Shown here one piece after another: positions 12,361 to 24,519 of a DNA stretch of 64,000 nt (position 1 is its first letter; each line of letters starts with the position of its first letter). A program made the translations under genes and the position numbers. A model generated the notes under the pieces. It worked only from the letters and a program-made list of their open reading frames with translations, was not told where the DNA came from and did not search any database. Source of the DNA: Oasisia sp. SBJ-2009 (Eukaryota; Annelida; Polychaeta; Sabellida; Siboglinidae); the NCBI GenBank assembly GCA_964017155.1, contig OZ024857.1, forward strand, positions 36,841,141-36,905,140. The letters run 5' to 3'.

Positions 12361-13021
12361 TAATTGGATCGAGACTACATCATACGAGAATTTACAGACA
12401 CGAAAGTGTCAACAAATTACATAATAAAACATTCTTTAATCAAACATTTCTTAATCTGGCTTTCAAAATAGCATTGAACAGGCAAACACCAAGCCTGCGG
12501 CATTAGATACCCTAACATTATAGCATGGAAAGGGAAATCGTCATTCGTAAATGTTGCGAGAATGTATAACGTGGTGCGAAAATGTATAATCCAACAATCT
12601 GACCTGCTGCGACGAATCTAATTTCAGGTTTGGAATCAACATATTGAATTTAATCTAAAAAAATTACTACTACTCATTAGTAAACATGACAGTATTGCGA
12701 AATATGCGACAGAAAAAAGGGCTACGTGCAAGAAATCAACATGAAAGTGCAATAAATCAACATGAAATCCACGAAAACGACTAAGTCCTACGTGAAATAT
12801 GTACGTTATTACATTAACGGGCGAAAGTTATTACATTATCAGGCAAGAGGAGTTTATTACATTAACGGGCGAAAATTATTACATTATCGGGTAGCAAGTT
12901 TATTACATTATCAGTTGATTTTATTACATTAACGGGCGGTTATTACATTATCGGTTGATTTTATTACGTTATCGGGTAGTTATTACATTAACGGGCGATT
13001 ATTACATTATCGGTTGTAACA
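12361..13021 (-). repeat. T1 right terminal inverted repeat
   Basis: Reverse complement of 7454-8086 with a few small indels, including a local duplication of a ...AAATCAACATGAAA... motif near 12733-12763. The same ten-unit sub-repeat array ends in TGTAACA at 13021. Confidence 0.88.
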
Positions 13022-13161
13022 AACGTCATTTATAATCACTCCACACTACATATGTGCTCACAGAAATCCAGACAACGTGCAAAATGCTGCTTTTATAAGG
13101 TACTCTGCGGACGTGCACATTTTGGTGGTCTTACGCCAGTTTATGGATTCAGACAAGAGTA

Positions 13162-13211
13162 ATGACCGCCATCAAAACTGATGCAGCGTTCGCCAAGTGT
13201 CTTATTGACAG
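13162..13211 (+). pseudogene. Block resembling continuation of the AT-hook gene
   Basis: The reading MTAIKTDAAFAKCLID ends at a donor-like AG|gttagt. I infer that it continues the fragment at 7011-7130, now 6 kb away because T1 lies between them. Weak evidence on its own. Confidence 0.3.
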
Positions 13212-13400
13212 GTTAGTACTCTGTTATTACTCGGCTTCAACCATTTTCACATTGTTTTAATACTGCGTGTGCCAGCTGACAAAATTGTTTTGCTATTAAA
13301 TTAGTCGACGGTATTAGGCCATTTAGGGTCATTCCGAGTGAACGCAAATAAAATTCCATAAATGTCAAAATGATAAATCATAATGGTTGCTGTCATCGAC

Positions 13401-13446
13401 GTCTAAGACTAAGTCTAAGTCTAAGACTTAGTCTTAGTCTTAGATT
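13401..13446. repeat. Palindromic CTAAGA/CTAAGT hexamer array
   Basis: CTAAG-based hexamers run about 24 bp and then switch to their reverse complement (CTTAG), making a near-perfect 46-bp hairpin. Confidence 0.85.
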
Positions 13447-13769
13447 ATTTTTGAATGGTTCAGAAAATAAATTAATACAGTACGATGAAAGCTTTGCCGC
13501 TTTGCATTTGGTAAGATTAGCAAGAATTAAAAATTTGAACGTTCTAGCTTAAATATGTTTCAAATTATGGCACTTTGACATTTGACAGCTTGTTAAAAAT
13601 AAATTTTTTTATTCACATTTCACTAGTCAATATATTCTGCAATCTTGAGCCTGTGTCAGTGAAATTGTGTTGAGATGATCTATATAATATAGAGATTACA
13701 TAAATACAATTGGAATATAAATACAGTGTACGGTTAATGTACAGCAAGTTGATACAAATCATGATTTAT

Positions 13770-14730
13770 TCAAAATATCACTCACGATAGGGTTTTCAGA
13801 CCCTGATTGTGAGCAGAATAGACGAATACGTTAGACATAAATTGTACATATTTGGTATATAAATGTGCAAATCGGAGGAATATGGCAGATCTGGTTACCT
13901 TAATTATGAATCTATAGATATGGAAAAATGGTATGTTATTATATTTGTTAAAATATGACCAACTTCCAACCCAAACATTTCAATGAGGCATAGCTTGTAT
14001 TGTCACAAAGCCTTTTCTAGGTGTAAGCTCATTCCTATAGCTCAAATAACTAGTAAGTCTCAATATCCTTCCGAGTTCCTTCACAACAAAAATGGCATAC
14101 GTCTGGGTGCCCCAATTTTTAAAATAAATTGCTCATGATATACGAGATGGTTTTCAGACATTGATTGTAAGCTAAATATGGATGGTTCAATGAACTGTTG
14201 TGTCAGTTTGATATATATGCATAACATTGTGAATTATCAGAGCAACATGACATGCCTGACTGTCTTAATTAGGAATGTACACATACCCAACGTGCTATAT
14301 TTTATATTTCTTAAAAAATTTGCAAATTAACTTCCGACCGGTCAGTGTGGATTAGAAGATATTGTTATGAAACGTTTACCGGGCATAAACCAAACCAAAC
14401 CAAACACATAAAAAACAAGTAACTCTCAATATGCTTCCAAAATTGCTTCCGTCTCTTGAAAGAAGAATGAGGACCCATTGGTACCCAAAACTTATCAATA
14501 TATCACTTACGAGCGTGTTTTCAAGCACTGATTTTCATTTAAACATACATGTTGTTAGTAATGTTTATAAATATTAGATATCTATGCATATCGGTATACA
14601 TTTTTAGGGAGTTTTGCATGTCTGTTTGTCGCATTTATGAATCTGTACATATTAAAACTGGTATAGATCTGTTTACGAGGCATAAAGCAAACATAACACA
14701 AATATCAAGTAAATTTAAAAAAAATTCTCA
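13770..14730. repeat. Diverged tandem repeat, about 360-bp unit, nearly three copies
   Basis: A GGTTTTCAGACxxTGATTGT motif recurs at about 13791, 14150 and 14517 (spacing 359 and 367). Other shared blocks, such as AGTCTCAATATCCTTCC versus ACTCTCAATATGCTTCC, recur at the same phase. Copies are roughly 65-75% alike by eye. Confidence 0.65.
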
Positions 14731-15139
14731 TACAAATATAAGTTGTATCAATTGTAATTTAGTGACAGTTCTACCATGGGTAGATTTTTTCAATTTATGT
14801 CACAGTACTTACGTGTACATGTATACTGCTTTTATCCAGTGATGGGTCCGCAGCCCAGTACTTTTTTTCAAGAATTTGCTAATATTCGTCACTACAGTGA
14901 TGACTTTGGACTGGATTGCGAATGGAATTTCTTCGTGACCAGCTATGATGATAAAAACATGTTTGATTGATTTTTAACCATTCTGGCCATTCTTATTTGT
15001 GTACACTTAACACAGCTTTTGTCAAGCTTTCAATTTTATTTTGTATTTCATTTGCAGTTCACTTTTCCAGCTGATTTTCCAAACATGTATTCTTCAATAC
15101 TTTTGCATAATATAAATTATAAAATTTATATTGTTGCAG

Positions 15140-17250
15140 AATCCCCTATGATGACGACCCAATGTGATTAGAAGCAGTTGATCCAGCTGATAAAACCTAT
15201 CAATTTGGAGATGATACACTAGAAGAGATTCGCCAGTAAATATTATGATGTATGTATGTGTTACATTAAGTAATTTTTTTAATGCAAAACTATGACACAA
15301 ACTTGTAAGTTTTGTCATGGTTTAAAGTTCTTATATAGCGCAGTATCCAATCTTTAGGATTGCTCAAAGTGCTTTTTACACTTTACTCCCTGGCAGACCT
15401 GTTCAATCGAAGACCATTTCGGCTTCTCTGGGAAGCATTCAGCCACGTGGCAATTTCGCGAAGACTGCTTGTACACAAATATTCATCACTGTTTATAGCC
15501 AGGTACTCATTCATACAGCTGAGTTAACTGGAGCAATGTAGTGTGAAAAAACTTGCCCAAGGTTTCACATGGCAGCACAGGATTTGAACCTGGGTCCTCT
15601 TATTTGACAGTCCGATACTCTACCCCTGAACCACTGCGCTAATACTAGCAACCTTTGTTTATGACCAATATTAAAGAAAAACTGTTAGTCTCACAGACTG
15701 TTACATTTCATCATGATGAAATTTCGGTAGTATGCCTACAGTGCAGTTGTGAGGAACACTAAATAGGTTTTCAGCTCACTTAGTCTTCATGGCATTAAAA
15801 TTAACTGATTTTATTCTAATATTATTTTACTTAAAACCACTAATGACCTGTTATGGTGCTGTGCAATTTAGCAAACACAATTTGCTGTGTTTTGTGGTGA
15901 AAAACTCAGATTAACAAAAATTAATTTCATTCAATATTACAAATTCACTATTCAGGGCTGTATAGTCCAAAGGACCTGAGGACCTCTTGGGCCAGTGTTG
16001 ATGATTAAAGTCCATTTTGAGGTGTTTACAGTAATGCTCACTGGTTTGGCTGTTTTATTTCAGATGCCGCAAAGACGTTGCCACTCTGCAGCCTGTTACT
16101 ACATGTGAACTTGTGCATGACATTGAAGAAATTGTGACTGATGAATACAGACGATGAAGACATGACACTGATATGACAAGAGCGGAAGACGGCACTACCA
16201 GAATGGAGGTAATCATTGGTATTTGATATTCATAAAATCTCATCATGACACAAGTAACTGCATTTTAAAGATGTTTCTTATAAACTATTCATTTTGTATA
16301 ATGGCAAGAAAGATGTTATGTTTGTTTTGATTAATTAAGTTTATAATGATGTAGGTGTGGTGTATGTTGGTTAATTATATGTTGCCATATTTTTGTTACA
16401 AACATGGAAATTAATATTACGGAAATTATACATTGAAATACCCATTACATCATATACTATAATTGGTATCAACTACATTCTGATTGGGTAGGCTGAGTAA
16501 AGTGGAATACATAACTCTATCTTTACAGAAAGCACTAATTAATGCCCACCTATGTCACTGCATTCATACAATGTTGCTGTGTTTGTGGTCATTTCATGAA
16601 TAACCAGAGAAAAATATGCCAACTATGTGATTATGGTGAAGAAACATTTAATTCATAATTACAAACTTACAACATATTCAAAATTATTCATCACTAGCCT
16701 ATGCAAAGTCAAAGGGTGTAGGCTTCCCTATGACCTGAAAATAAAACGAGTTTCAAGTGTGCGGTACTTCTGTCATTGAGTAACACAAATTCTTTATACT
16801 AATAAGTTCTGCTAGTAAAACAATTATTACAATTGTTGTCACACACACACAGCTATGCACGGTTGTAAGGTTTAACAAATTAAACCGCTTGACCAGTAAA
16901 TCATTATATATGTTAATATGCATCTAAATTGTTAGCTTAGGTATATAACAGGTCTTAGTAAGGTGTAACATATCTGGCATGTAGAGTTTACGATATGAAT
17001 ACCAAATACCAAACAATTGTATAATTGACTTTTGCTAAATGTATCATCACATAAGATATCATAAATGTCAGAGCCATGTTAATTGTCACGTTGTTTCTTG
17101 TACAGGTAGATGTGGATGCACAGAAAATGTCAGGTACCTGGCATGCAGTACCATTAAAGAGAGTGAACTCGCACAGTAATGCCATCGATATCCAAGCCGA
17201 TGAAGTTCACCAAAGAATGCCAAACCTATCTTATAGTGTTGAGAGAGGTT
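15140..17250 (+). pseudogene. Decayed multi-exon gene, three in-phase exon blocks
   Basis: Block 1 (15140-15236) follows ATTGTTGCAG and ends at a gtaaat donor. Block 2 (16064-16208) follows TTTTATTTCAG and ends at gtaatc. Block 3 starts at 17106 after TTGTACAG. Splice phases agree across all three: codons read ...DKTYQFGDDTLEEIRQ, CRKDVATLQPVTTCELVHD and VDVDAQKMSGTWHAV. Each block contains one in-frame TGA (near 15164, 16155 and 17248), which CGA-to-TGA change would produce. I do not recognise the family. It may be the 3' part of the AT-hook gene at 7011/13162, on the same strand. Confidence 0.5.
15327..15640 (-). repeat. tRNA-derived SINE, copy 1
   Basis: On the minus strand it starts AGCGCAGTGGTTCAGGGGTA (box A-like head), then a box B-like GGTTCAAATCC, a body with CCTGGCTATAAACAGTG, and a tail ending CGCTATATAAGAAC. 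Related copies lie at 22516-22823, 40621-40928 and 54747-55107. Confidence 0.82.
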
Positions 17251-17349
17251 GACCGAAGGCTCATGCCATATTTGCCAGACCATGGCACCCCCTGTTCTAC
17301 CACAAACTGCAAAGCTAGTCAGATATCACCATATTCGCATGTCAAGCAA

Positions 17350-19600
17350 TCTGCATTCTATATTGGTCTCTAGTCAGTTTGGATAACTGACTGGCCTGGA
17401 AGTCAGTGCACACTGCACACACCATCGGTACGGGGGAGTCTGTCACGGATGCAACACACAACTGAGATCTCTCGGTTGATATTCACATGACATTTGATCT
17501 GCAGCGTCTTGCACAGCCCATGGTTGTGGAATCTTGGACGGTATATAGCTTATTAACTTGTTGACCTAGTGGTGCTGTTCAGTTTCCTGTTGAGTGTTGA
17601 CCTGAAAAGAAAAGCATAATATTCAAACTCAGTAAACAAAAACTGGCATCAAGGTATTAGAGTTGTCATTATGGAGTGTTCATTGCCATAATCAATAAAT
17701 CTACAGCTGTATAACATAATATCTTATGTATGACCTAAAGCATTCCACAAAAAAGGCAGCAAGAAATGTTCGTCTACAGCAGCACGTACAGGTTAATATC
17801 TAAGCAGGGTTGTAATTTATTAGGTGTGTATTGTCATTACATGAAAGTAAAATTACCCTGCTATATTTAATTGTAAGGATGCCTTATTTTGGATATTATT
17901 ATAGAATTATTTGAATTCTCCCAAACATAGCGCATTCATATTTTCTGTTTTATTTTCAATATACAATTTTGTGTCAGGGTATGTCATGTAATAACTACTA
18001 CATATGTTATATTTGACATTGAATGGCTCAGCTGGAGGTTGTATCCATGTCAAATTGAATGTTGGAAGTGACAAAATAAGGTGGTGTTGTGATGCCAACA
18101 GTATATTTCCTTCACCAAATATTCAAACATGTCTACCTTCTTCAGAATGAATAATAATTGATTTTATAAATTTATTTCTGAGTTATCGTTATATGCTGAA
18201 TAGTTTTTTTAAAGGTGTTGGCCAAAGTCTGTGTGGACACTGGACTGGACTCACTTAGTATAACATGCATTACACAACTGCAAAGGTTATCCTAGTTTTC
18301 CATGTCCAAGATATTATGAAAATTTTAATGAAAGCAAATGTGTATTGAAATGGGCATATTAAAATATTTTGAAAATTTATACACTGTTGATTGTTAAAAT
18401 GTTTAATTCACTTGGTGTGATCAGACGTTGGCCTCTTGCAAACTACGTATCCTCCATGCATTTGTCCGACACAAGTGATTGCATTAATCTTAGTCCCTCC
18501 TCTGCCTCGTCTCACTTGCATTGTAGTGTAGCCCGTACTAATATATCATAATTCGAGTTGTATTATGCATTCATATATTGCTGTGATGAAAATATAAAGA
18601 TTAGGACAGCTGGCATATGTGAGTTGAAAGGTATCAGATATATTACAAGACTACAGCCAGGCATCACTGACCACAATGGAAACAAGGGCAAGAATGTTAT
18701 GTGTAATACTTGCATATGGTATACACTAGCTGATGGCTATAGCCTATACAAGCATTTTATGTTCAGGTTTATATTTTTTATATTGAATAAATTCATCACC
18801 ATCGTGGTTGTCATAACAATTTAACTTATGTTGCATAAAATATAATGCAAATCAACAACATCCAGCAATCATAGTAAAATGTGAGTCACAAAACACTGTT
18901 TAAATAATTGTGATAACCAACATAATTATTCGTTTGACGTTCTGTTGCACGACATAACGGATGCTCCCCACGATCAACCGGAGCCTACTGCCAAAGTTCC
19001 AAAGCCAATGATTTATCACTTCGTCCCTCACGCCATCTACTCTCCTTAGATATGTACTTTTGCAATTACATAGCTTTTTAACAAGATCCTGCGTAATCAA
19101 ATGTAATACCGGTACATATAAAATTATAAATACTGGCATTACTGCCGGCTGAGTCATGTGAGCGATGGCTGCCGGGCGATGCCGACTGTCAAACTGGTTT
19201 AACAATGTCAGACTTGTAATCTTACAAGTTAGAGAATCTGCGTCGAGTTGCTAACTGCGATAATGCACTTAAGACGTACCTTCACAGAAGAAGCATTTCG
19301 TCTTCGGAATATTCGTCATGACACGCAGATCGAAGCACGTGTCATTTGTTATTGTGCCGTAGAGGCGTAGGCTGCCGATCTCGTATAAAACACGTGACCC
19401 AAAAAGGGCAGGACGTCTACACCGGCTAATAGTTTCACCAGTTATACCCGGTGTAACGACGATTCTTTTTTGCCGAATAAAAAAAGACAAGTACGCATTT
19501 AAAAATTAAACTGACTGTGCATACTAGTTAAACTATTGATACATTACACACCAGGACATAAAAGAAAAGGATTGGCGATGGGCAAAACGAAATGATTGGA
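17350..19600. other. Gene-free stretch
   Basis: Only short ORFs without recognisable domains, and no clear repeat. The left-arm-specific segment ends at 19612. Confidence 0.5.
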
Positions 19601-19736
19601 AACCTTTAATAACGTTTAATTCTTTTAGTCATTCTGTCCTCATTATTGACATAATAGTGTGGAAATGGTTGTCTGTGGAGGAACGATTAAAGAGATCGTT
19701 GCATTCATATAGCCATGCAGCTGCGCTAAATCTCTC

Positions 19737-20265
19737 AAAAAGCTATATCAGAGCGTCACATTTATCTGAAATAATTACCATGTCGATGTGCGTTCGCTGA
19801 AAATATAGCCACAGGGTGTGCATGCACATCCCCGCACACCTGCTTCTGCTCTGGCAATAAGGATGATTTCCGCACTTATTGCCAGAGCTGCTCTGCGGAT
19901 CCTTTTTTTATCTCAATTTCTACGCCACGATCGTCTAAATCAATCAAAAAACTATATCAGAGTGTCACACTGATCTCATGTAATTACTATGTCGACGTGC
20001 GTTCGCTGAAAATATCGCCAACCGGACGTGCATGCATGTCCCCATACATTAACTTCTGCTCTCGGAATAAGGACGACTTCTTCGCTTATTGCCAGAACAG
20101 CTCTGCGGGTCTCTCTGATATCAATTTCCCCGCCAAGATCGTCCAAAACAGACACAAAGCTACATCATAGGGTCTCATTTATCTGAAGTAATTACTATGT
20201 CGCCATACATACTTGCACATCCCCTTCTGCTCACAAGGAAGATACATCTTCCCTTATAAAGACCA
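19737..20265 (-). repeat. About 220-bp tandem repeat with hairpin core (left arm)
   Basis: Two full units and a partial one, each containing CTCTGGCAATAAG...CTTATTGCCAGAGC inverted pairs and GTAATTACTATGTCGACGTGCG. The right arm (43175-43580) has about one unit fewer. A third locus is at 54020-54300, just before the C3 exon of PLPP. Confidence 0.75.
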
Positions 20266-20534
20266 TCTTGTTAATTAATATGCTCACCACAATGTCTAAG
20301 TGAGTTTAAATAGTATATATGACATAGACATCTATTTGAAGTTCTATATTTCATTAATGAAAATGTCAAGATTATTTATATTTATACTACGTGGTAATGT
20401 CCGAGTATGATACCAAAAGCATGCTCAATTATTACAAAAAAGAAATGCTCTTAGAAAAATAACAATGGATATAGTGAAATAAGATCATGGAGTCTTACAT
20501 TTTTCTATCGAGACAGCTGCATAATTATTCTTAC

Positions 20535-20592
20535 CACAAGAAACGTCATGGTGTATGCCGCAAATGAAGCATGGCCTGACGGGAACGACAAC
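20535..20592 (-). CDS. Phospholipid phosphatase exon 4, left copy (C2 motif)
   Basis: Base-identical to the right-copy exon 42847-42904. It reads LSFPSGHASFAAYTMTFLV after one shared base, flanked by TTTGCAG and GTAAGA. The PSGH histidine is the PLPP catalytic phosphate acceptor region (motif C2). No downstream exon with motif C3 is visible on this strand between here and base 1, so this copy is either completed before the window or lacks its last exons. Confidence 0.9.
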
Positions 20593-20689
20593 CTGCAAAC
20601 GACACATACCCATATGCTGCAAACACTTTGCTTTCAATATGATGCTCACATATCTTTCCCCATGTGAAGGTACCCCCAAATATGTTCTT

Positions 20690-21199
20690 CTTCTTTTTCT
20701 TCTTTGCTGTTCATCGTGTCCGATGATGACATCAGTGTAGTGTTTCGTCCGTTACATGCTTTGCTCGTTGGTGAGAGAATAGTCTAATTTGAGATTTAAA
20801 GCCTCTCTCGCAGTTGACGCAGAAGATGATAGGGGCAGAAGCATAAGGAAAGCCATGGCGTAGATTGTGATCATGTTGGTATTATTGTGATATCGTTTCT
20901 TCAATATGGCTTTTTCCTTTGTGAATGGCCTGCCTCCACTTTTGTCGATCTTTTGTATGAGTATCCCAGTGGTCTACGGTAATATGTGTAGCCTTTAGGT
21001 GTCGTTTGACTACATCTTTGTATCGCTGCCGTTGTCCACCACGAAGACGTTTCTCTTTGGCTAATTCTCCATAGAATACAGCCTTTGGTAGTCTGCTGTC
21101 ATTCATACGGATGATATGTCCAGTCCAGCGGAGTTGGGAAGCCGTTAGAGTGGCTTCTATGCTGGACACACATGTTAGCATGGTCCTGATAGAGAACAT
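20690..21199 (-). pseudogene. Non-LTR retrotransposon 3' end relic in PLPP intron 3 (left)
   Basis: A 105-codon open stretch reads RWTGHIIRMNDSRLPKAVFY, then GGQRQRYKDVVKRHLK, and ends with the RQKWR block. That is the C-terminal tail typical of RTE/Jockey-like elements. It is followed by a broken CxxC...H zinc-finger tail (FCVNCERGFKSQIGLFSHQR) and an (AAG)n-like end. Only the 3' terminus is present, so this is a 5'-truncated insertion. Same orientation as the host PLPP copy. Mirror: 42245-42760. Confidence 0.78.
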
Positions 21200-21286
21200 G
21201 TTTTTTTGAGTTGTTGAAACACATAAAATTATACTTGTCGCAAACTATATAAATTATCAGAAGAGCGATCATTGCATTTGTCTCAC

Positions 21287-21609
21287 CTCATTTGACGGTT
21301 CTTGATGTCATCTGTCCCTGTACAGACATCCTCTGTCACAAAACGTGGCCGCCCGTACTCATCTGTGCAACTAAATGTCGTGTAGTTTGGCCGACACACA
21401 GCCAAGAAATGTGGCCGCAGTCTTCCGACCATGGTTTTTGTGGTCACAGTTAGACTCAGCTCAATGGCAGCACCAAACAGGAAGATCAAAAAGACTTCAA
21501 AGAATTGTGCTCTTGATGGAGTGACAAGCAGGCGGCAAAGCTGATAGCCTCTTGCTCCGCCAGTGTTGGGGTATGTTTTGCGGACGGTAATAGGCTCAAG
21601 TATGCCAAT
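21287..21609 (-). CDS. Phospholipid phosphatase exon 3, left copy (C1 motif)
   Basis: Same 323-bp exon as 41835-42157, between TTATTCCAG and GTGAGA. It begins IGILEPITVRKTYP, contains the membrane segment FFEVFLIFLFGAAIELSL and motif C1, KTMVGRLRP, followed by RPNYTTFSC with an N-linked glycosylation sequon (NYT) in the expected extracellular loop. No coding difference from the right copy was noticed. Confidence 0.93.
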
Positions 21610-22011
21610 CTGGAATAAATGAAAGTGAACTTTTTAAATTACTACTACGCCAATCATGATGTTGCCGTATTCTTTTCTCATCAAATAGTGCAAGTAACGA
21701 GCCCTGTTGGCTTGTCCTATGTTTGGATATAATTTTATCTGCAAATCTGCAATAGTCAGCACTGATGAGTACTTGCAGAGAACAAATAAGACTTCCAACA
21801 TTGCACGAATGGAAGGAGATGTCTGAGCATCTTAGGCTGATTACTACCACGGATGACGCAGAAATAATATGGATGAAGCAGAAAAGGTTTCGGCATCATG
21901 TTAGAGTTGAATGTTATAGCATCCATACAAAATATCCACGTTCTGTTGTATGACGTACAAATGTATTGTTTATTGTTATTTTTCGACGCGTAAATGTTAA
22001 ATGAAACATAC

Positions 22012-22166
22012 CGCGAACATGTTTGACAAAAGACCCCAAAGCGCGAGCCATAGAAAAGGCACTGTCGACTCTGCGTGTGGCTTACTCAAGGTCTCATCAT
22101 CACAGTAGAATCCGCGGTGGAATGGTTTAATGTTACCAGCCAGAATGACGAAGGCTGGTAGAAGCA
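22012..22166 (-). CDS. Phospholipid phosphatase exon 2, left copy
   Basis: A 155-bp exon between ATTGCAG and GTATGT. It encodes a membrane segment (LLPAFVILAG) followed by the family's IKPFHRGFYCDDETLSKP loop and ESTVP. The left copy keeps the conserved proline of ESTVP; the right copy has serine. It starts in phase with exon 1 (one base plus two). Confidence 0.93.
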
Positions 22167-22199
22167 CTGCAATCACCAGCACATGAAGATATAGTAACA

Positions 22200-22500
22200 G
22201 ACATACAAAGATATATGCACTGATACAGATATACCCGCATTATGTACACCGTGTATCGCGCACATACCTATATACAGACATACGCCCACACATACCTACA
22301 CACATACCTACACACACTCGCGCGCGCACGCACGCACGCACGCTTAAACACATATAATACACACGCACCCACACACACATACATACATATACCTACAAAC
22401 ATATACCTATACACATATACCCACACACATATACTTACACACACGCACGCACGCACACACTCACGGCACACACATGCGCACACACTTATTAACATTAAAG
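22200..22500. repeat. Imperfect (CA)n/(CATA)n array (left arm)
   Basis: CACA, CGCACG and CATACA repeats, about 300 bp; the mirror is at 40935-41220. The paralogous intron 1/exon 2 boundary at 59548-59836 also carries a GT array in the same place, so a GT tract next to exon 2 is shared by both PLPP genes. Confidence 0.85.
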
Positions 22501-22515
22501 TAAACGTAAAGGTTA

Positions 22516-22823
22516 GTTCTTATATTGCGTAGTATCCAGGTGTGCTCGAAACGCTTTACAATTTACTCCCTGGCAGACCTGTTCCATCGAACATCATCTC
22601 GGCTTCTCTGGGAAGCATTCTGGCACGCGGCAATTAGTTCACGAAGACTATTCGTATACAAACATTCGCCACTGTCTATAGCCAGGTACTCATTCATACA
22701 GTTGAGTGAACAGGAGCAATTTAGCGTGAAATAAACTTGCCCAAGGTTTTATACGGCAGCACAGGATTCGAACCTGGTTCTCTTAGTCGAGAGTCCAATG
22801 CTTTACCCATGGGCCACTGCGCT
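22516..22823 (-). repeat. tRNA-derived SINE, copy 2 (left arm)
   Basis: Minus strand: AGCGCAGTGGCCCATGGGTA head, box B GGTTCGAATCC, body, and a tail ending ATATAAGAAC. Sits in PLPP intron 1 in the sense direction. Mirror: 40621-40928. Confidence 0.85.
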
Positions 22824-23024
22824 GCTACACTTAAGGCCAGAGTTGGAAAAATATATAATACATTTACAACAATGTGCATTAATGAAACAACTGGGACAGT
22901 GCTGAAATTGTCGGTGGTGCTGTTAAACGTAAACTAATTTTGAATATGATAATGACCGAATAAAAACACACAGTACAGAGAAGGATGGAGCAAAGTACAC
23001 CACTGTAGCGAAAAGGATGATGTA

Positions 23025-23076
<52 letters not shown>

Positions 23077-23099
23077 TGATACAGGTATATATATATAGC

Positions 23100-24515
23100 T
23101 ACCTATTCTCAATTGGGGCAGTAATTGGTCAATGTATTCCAATCTGCATATAAGAAACTTCATTCTACAGAGACTGCTCTCTTAAAAGTGCATAACGACA
23201 TCACTCTAAATATGGACAATGGTAGAGTTACTGCACTCACCTTACTTGATTTGTCAGCTGCTTTTGATACGATTAATCATTCTATTATAATGGATCGTTT
23301 GTCTGTGTGGTATGGTGTGTCTGGTATAGCGTTAAGCTGGTTTAGATCATATCTGAGTGGTAGACACCAGAGAGTTAAGATTGGGGATTGTTTTTCGTCA
23401 CCACTTAATATTTCGTGTGGTGTTCCTCAGGGGTCAGTTTTGGGACCATTACTTTTTACACTGTATACTACTCCATTGAGTCTAGTGATTAATAGGCATC
23501 ATTTGAGCCATCATCTTTATGCAGATGATACTCAAATTTATATATCATTATCCACTTCAGATGCAAGTAGTTCTTTACAGCAGCTTAGAACTTGTATTGA
23601 TGACATTTTTTGCAGGATGACTGAGAGTAGATTGAAGCTGAATGCTGATAAAACTGAGTTTCTTATTATTGGTACACACCGGCAGCGTGACAAAATTAAG
23701 ACTCTTTTTCCTATACCCTTACTTAATCAGCATGTTATGCCTGCAGTTTCGACTAGGAATTTGGGAGTAATTTTTGATGATAAATTAAATTTTAGAGAAC
23801 ACATTTCTCAAATTTGTCGAACATGTTTTTACCACATTCGTGATTTGCGGCGTATTCGTCGATATTTGCCTGTTTCTGTTGCAAAGACTATTGCAACTGC
23901 ATTAGTTACCAGTAGATTAGACTATTGTAATTCACTTTTTCATAATATTGCTATTAAGGATATCACAAAACTACAACGTGTTCAAAATTGCTTAGCAAGG
24001 GTGGTGACTAGGTCTCCACGCTTTACTCCTTCTAAGCCGCTTTTAAAGTCTCTGCATTGGCTGCCTGTCCAATATCGTATAATGTTTAAGATGTGTACCA
24101 TTACTTACCAGGCACTTTCTTCTAAGCAGCCATCGTATTTACATACTTGGCTTACTCCTATAAGAAAACCTATTCAACTTCGGTCATCTACTTCTGATTT
24201 ACTCTTTGTACCAAAGGTCAATACTAATATGGGGACCAGGGCTTTTGCTGTGGGTGCGCCTACTCTATGGAATATGCTTCCTTCTAGCGTGAAATCAGTT
24301 GAAAATATTGCTAAATTCCGTCGTCATTTAAAAACATATCTGTACAATCTGGCCTATCCACCATAGCTCCCTGGCGCATCAATCAATCTGATGACAACTT
24401 GATTTGTTTACCGACTATGAGATCGATTAATCCTTTTTGTTTTGATGCGCCTCTGACCTTGGTTTCTAAGGATATAGGCGCAATAGAAGTTAACTAATTA
24501 TTATTATTATTATAA
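23100..24515 (+). mobile_element. 5'-truncated CR1/L2-like non-LTR retrotransposon (left arm)
   Basis: Holds the 413-codon ORF 23125-24366 and about 115 bp of 3' UTR ending GGCGCAATAGAAGTTAAC and a (TTA)n tail. The endonuclease and the start of the RT are missing. It lies in PLPP intron 1, antisense to the host copy, so an intact ORF survives within an intron in both arms. Confidence 0.88.
23125..24366 (+). CDS. Reverse transcriptase C-terminal portion, 413 codons (left)
   Basis: Reads the RT blocks in order: FQSAYKKLHSTETALLKV, LLDLSAAFDTINHS, CGVPQGSVLGPLLF, then the catalytic YADD in HHLYADDTQIY, and LKLNADKTEF. The C-terminal domain is of CR1/L2 type (LHWLPVQYRIMFK; GTRAFAVGAPTLWNMLP). 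Full-length ORF2 in these clades is about 900 residues with an N-terminal endonuclease, so this is the 3' half only. The first ATG is just the first methionine after truncation, not a native start. The two arm copies differ at five residues (I/L, R/W, D/H, S/Y, W/L), all scattered, and both are stop-free. Confidence 0.93.
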   Translation: MVNVFQSAYKKLHSTETALLKVHNDITLNMDNGRVTALTLLDLSAAFDTINHSIIMDRLSVWYGVSGIALSWFRSYLSGRHQRVKIGDCFSSPLNISCGVPQGSVLGPLLFTLYTTPLSLVINRHHLSHHLYADDTQIYISLSTSDASSSLQQLRTCIDDIFCRMTESRLKLNADKTEFLIIGTHRQRDKIKTLFPIPLLNQHVMPAVSTRNLGVIFDDKLNFREHISQICRTCFYHIRDLRRIRRYLPVSVAKTIATALVTSRLDYCNSLFHNIAIKDITKLQRVQNCLARVVTRSPRFTPSKPLLKSLHWLPVQYRIMFKMCTITYQALSSKQPSYLHTWLTPIRKPIQLRSSTSDLLFVPKVNTNMGTRAFAVGAPTLWNMLPSSVKSVENIAKFRRHLKTYLYNLAYPP

Positions 24516-24519
24516 TTGA

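Noticed and set aside
22242..22532. His/Thr-rich ORF
   Set aside because: Translation of an imperfect CA-type array; the mirror at 40912-41202 exists only because of the duplication.
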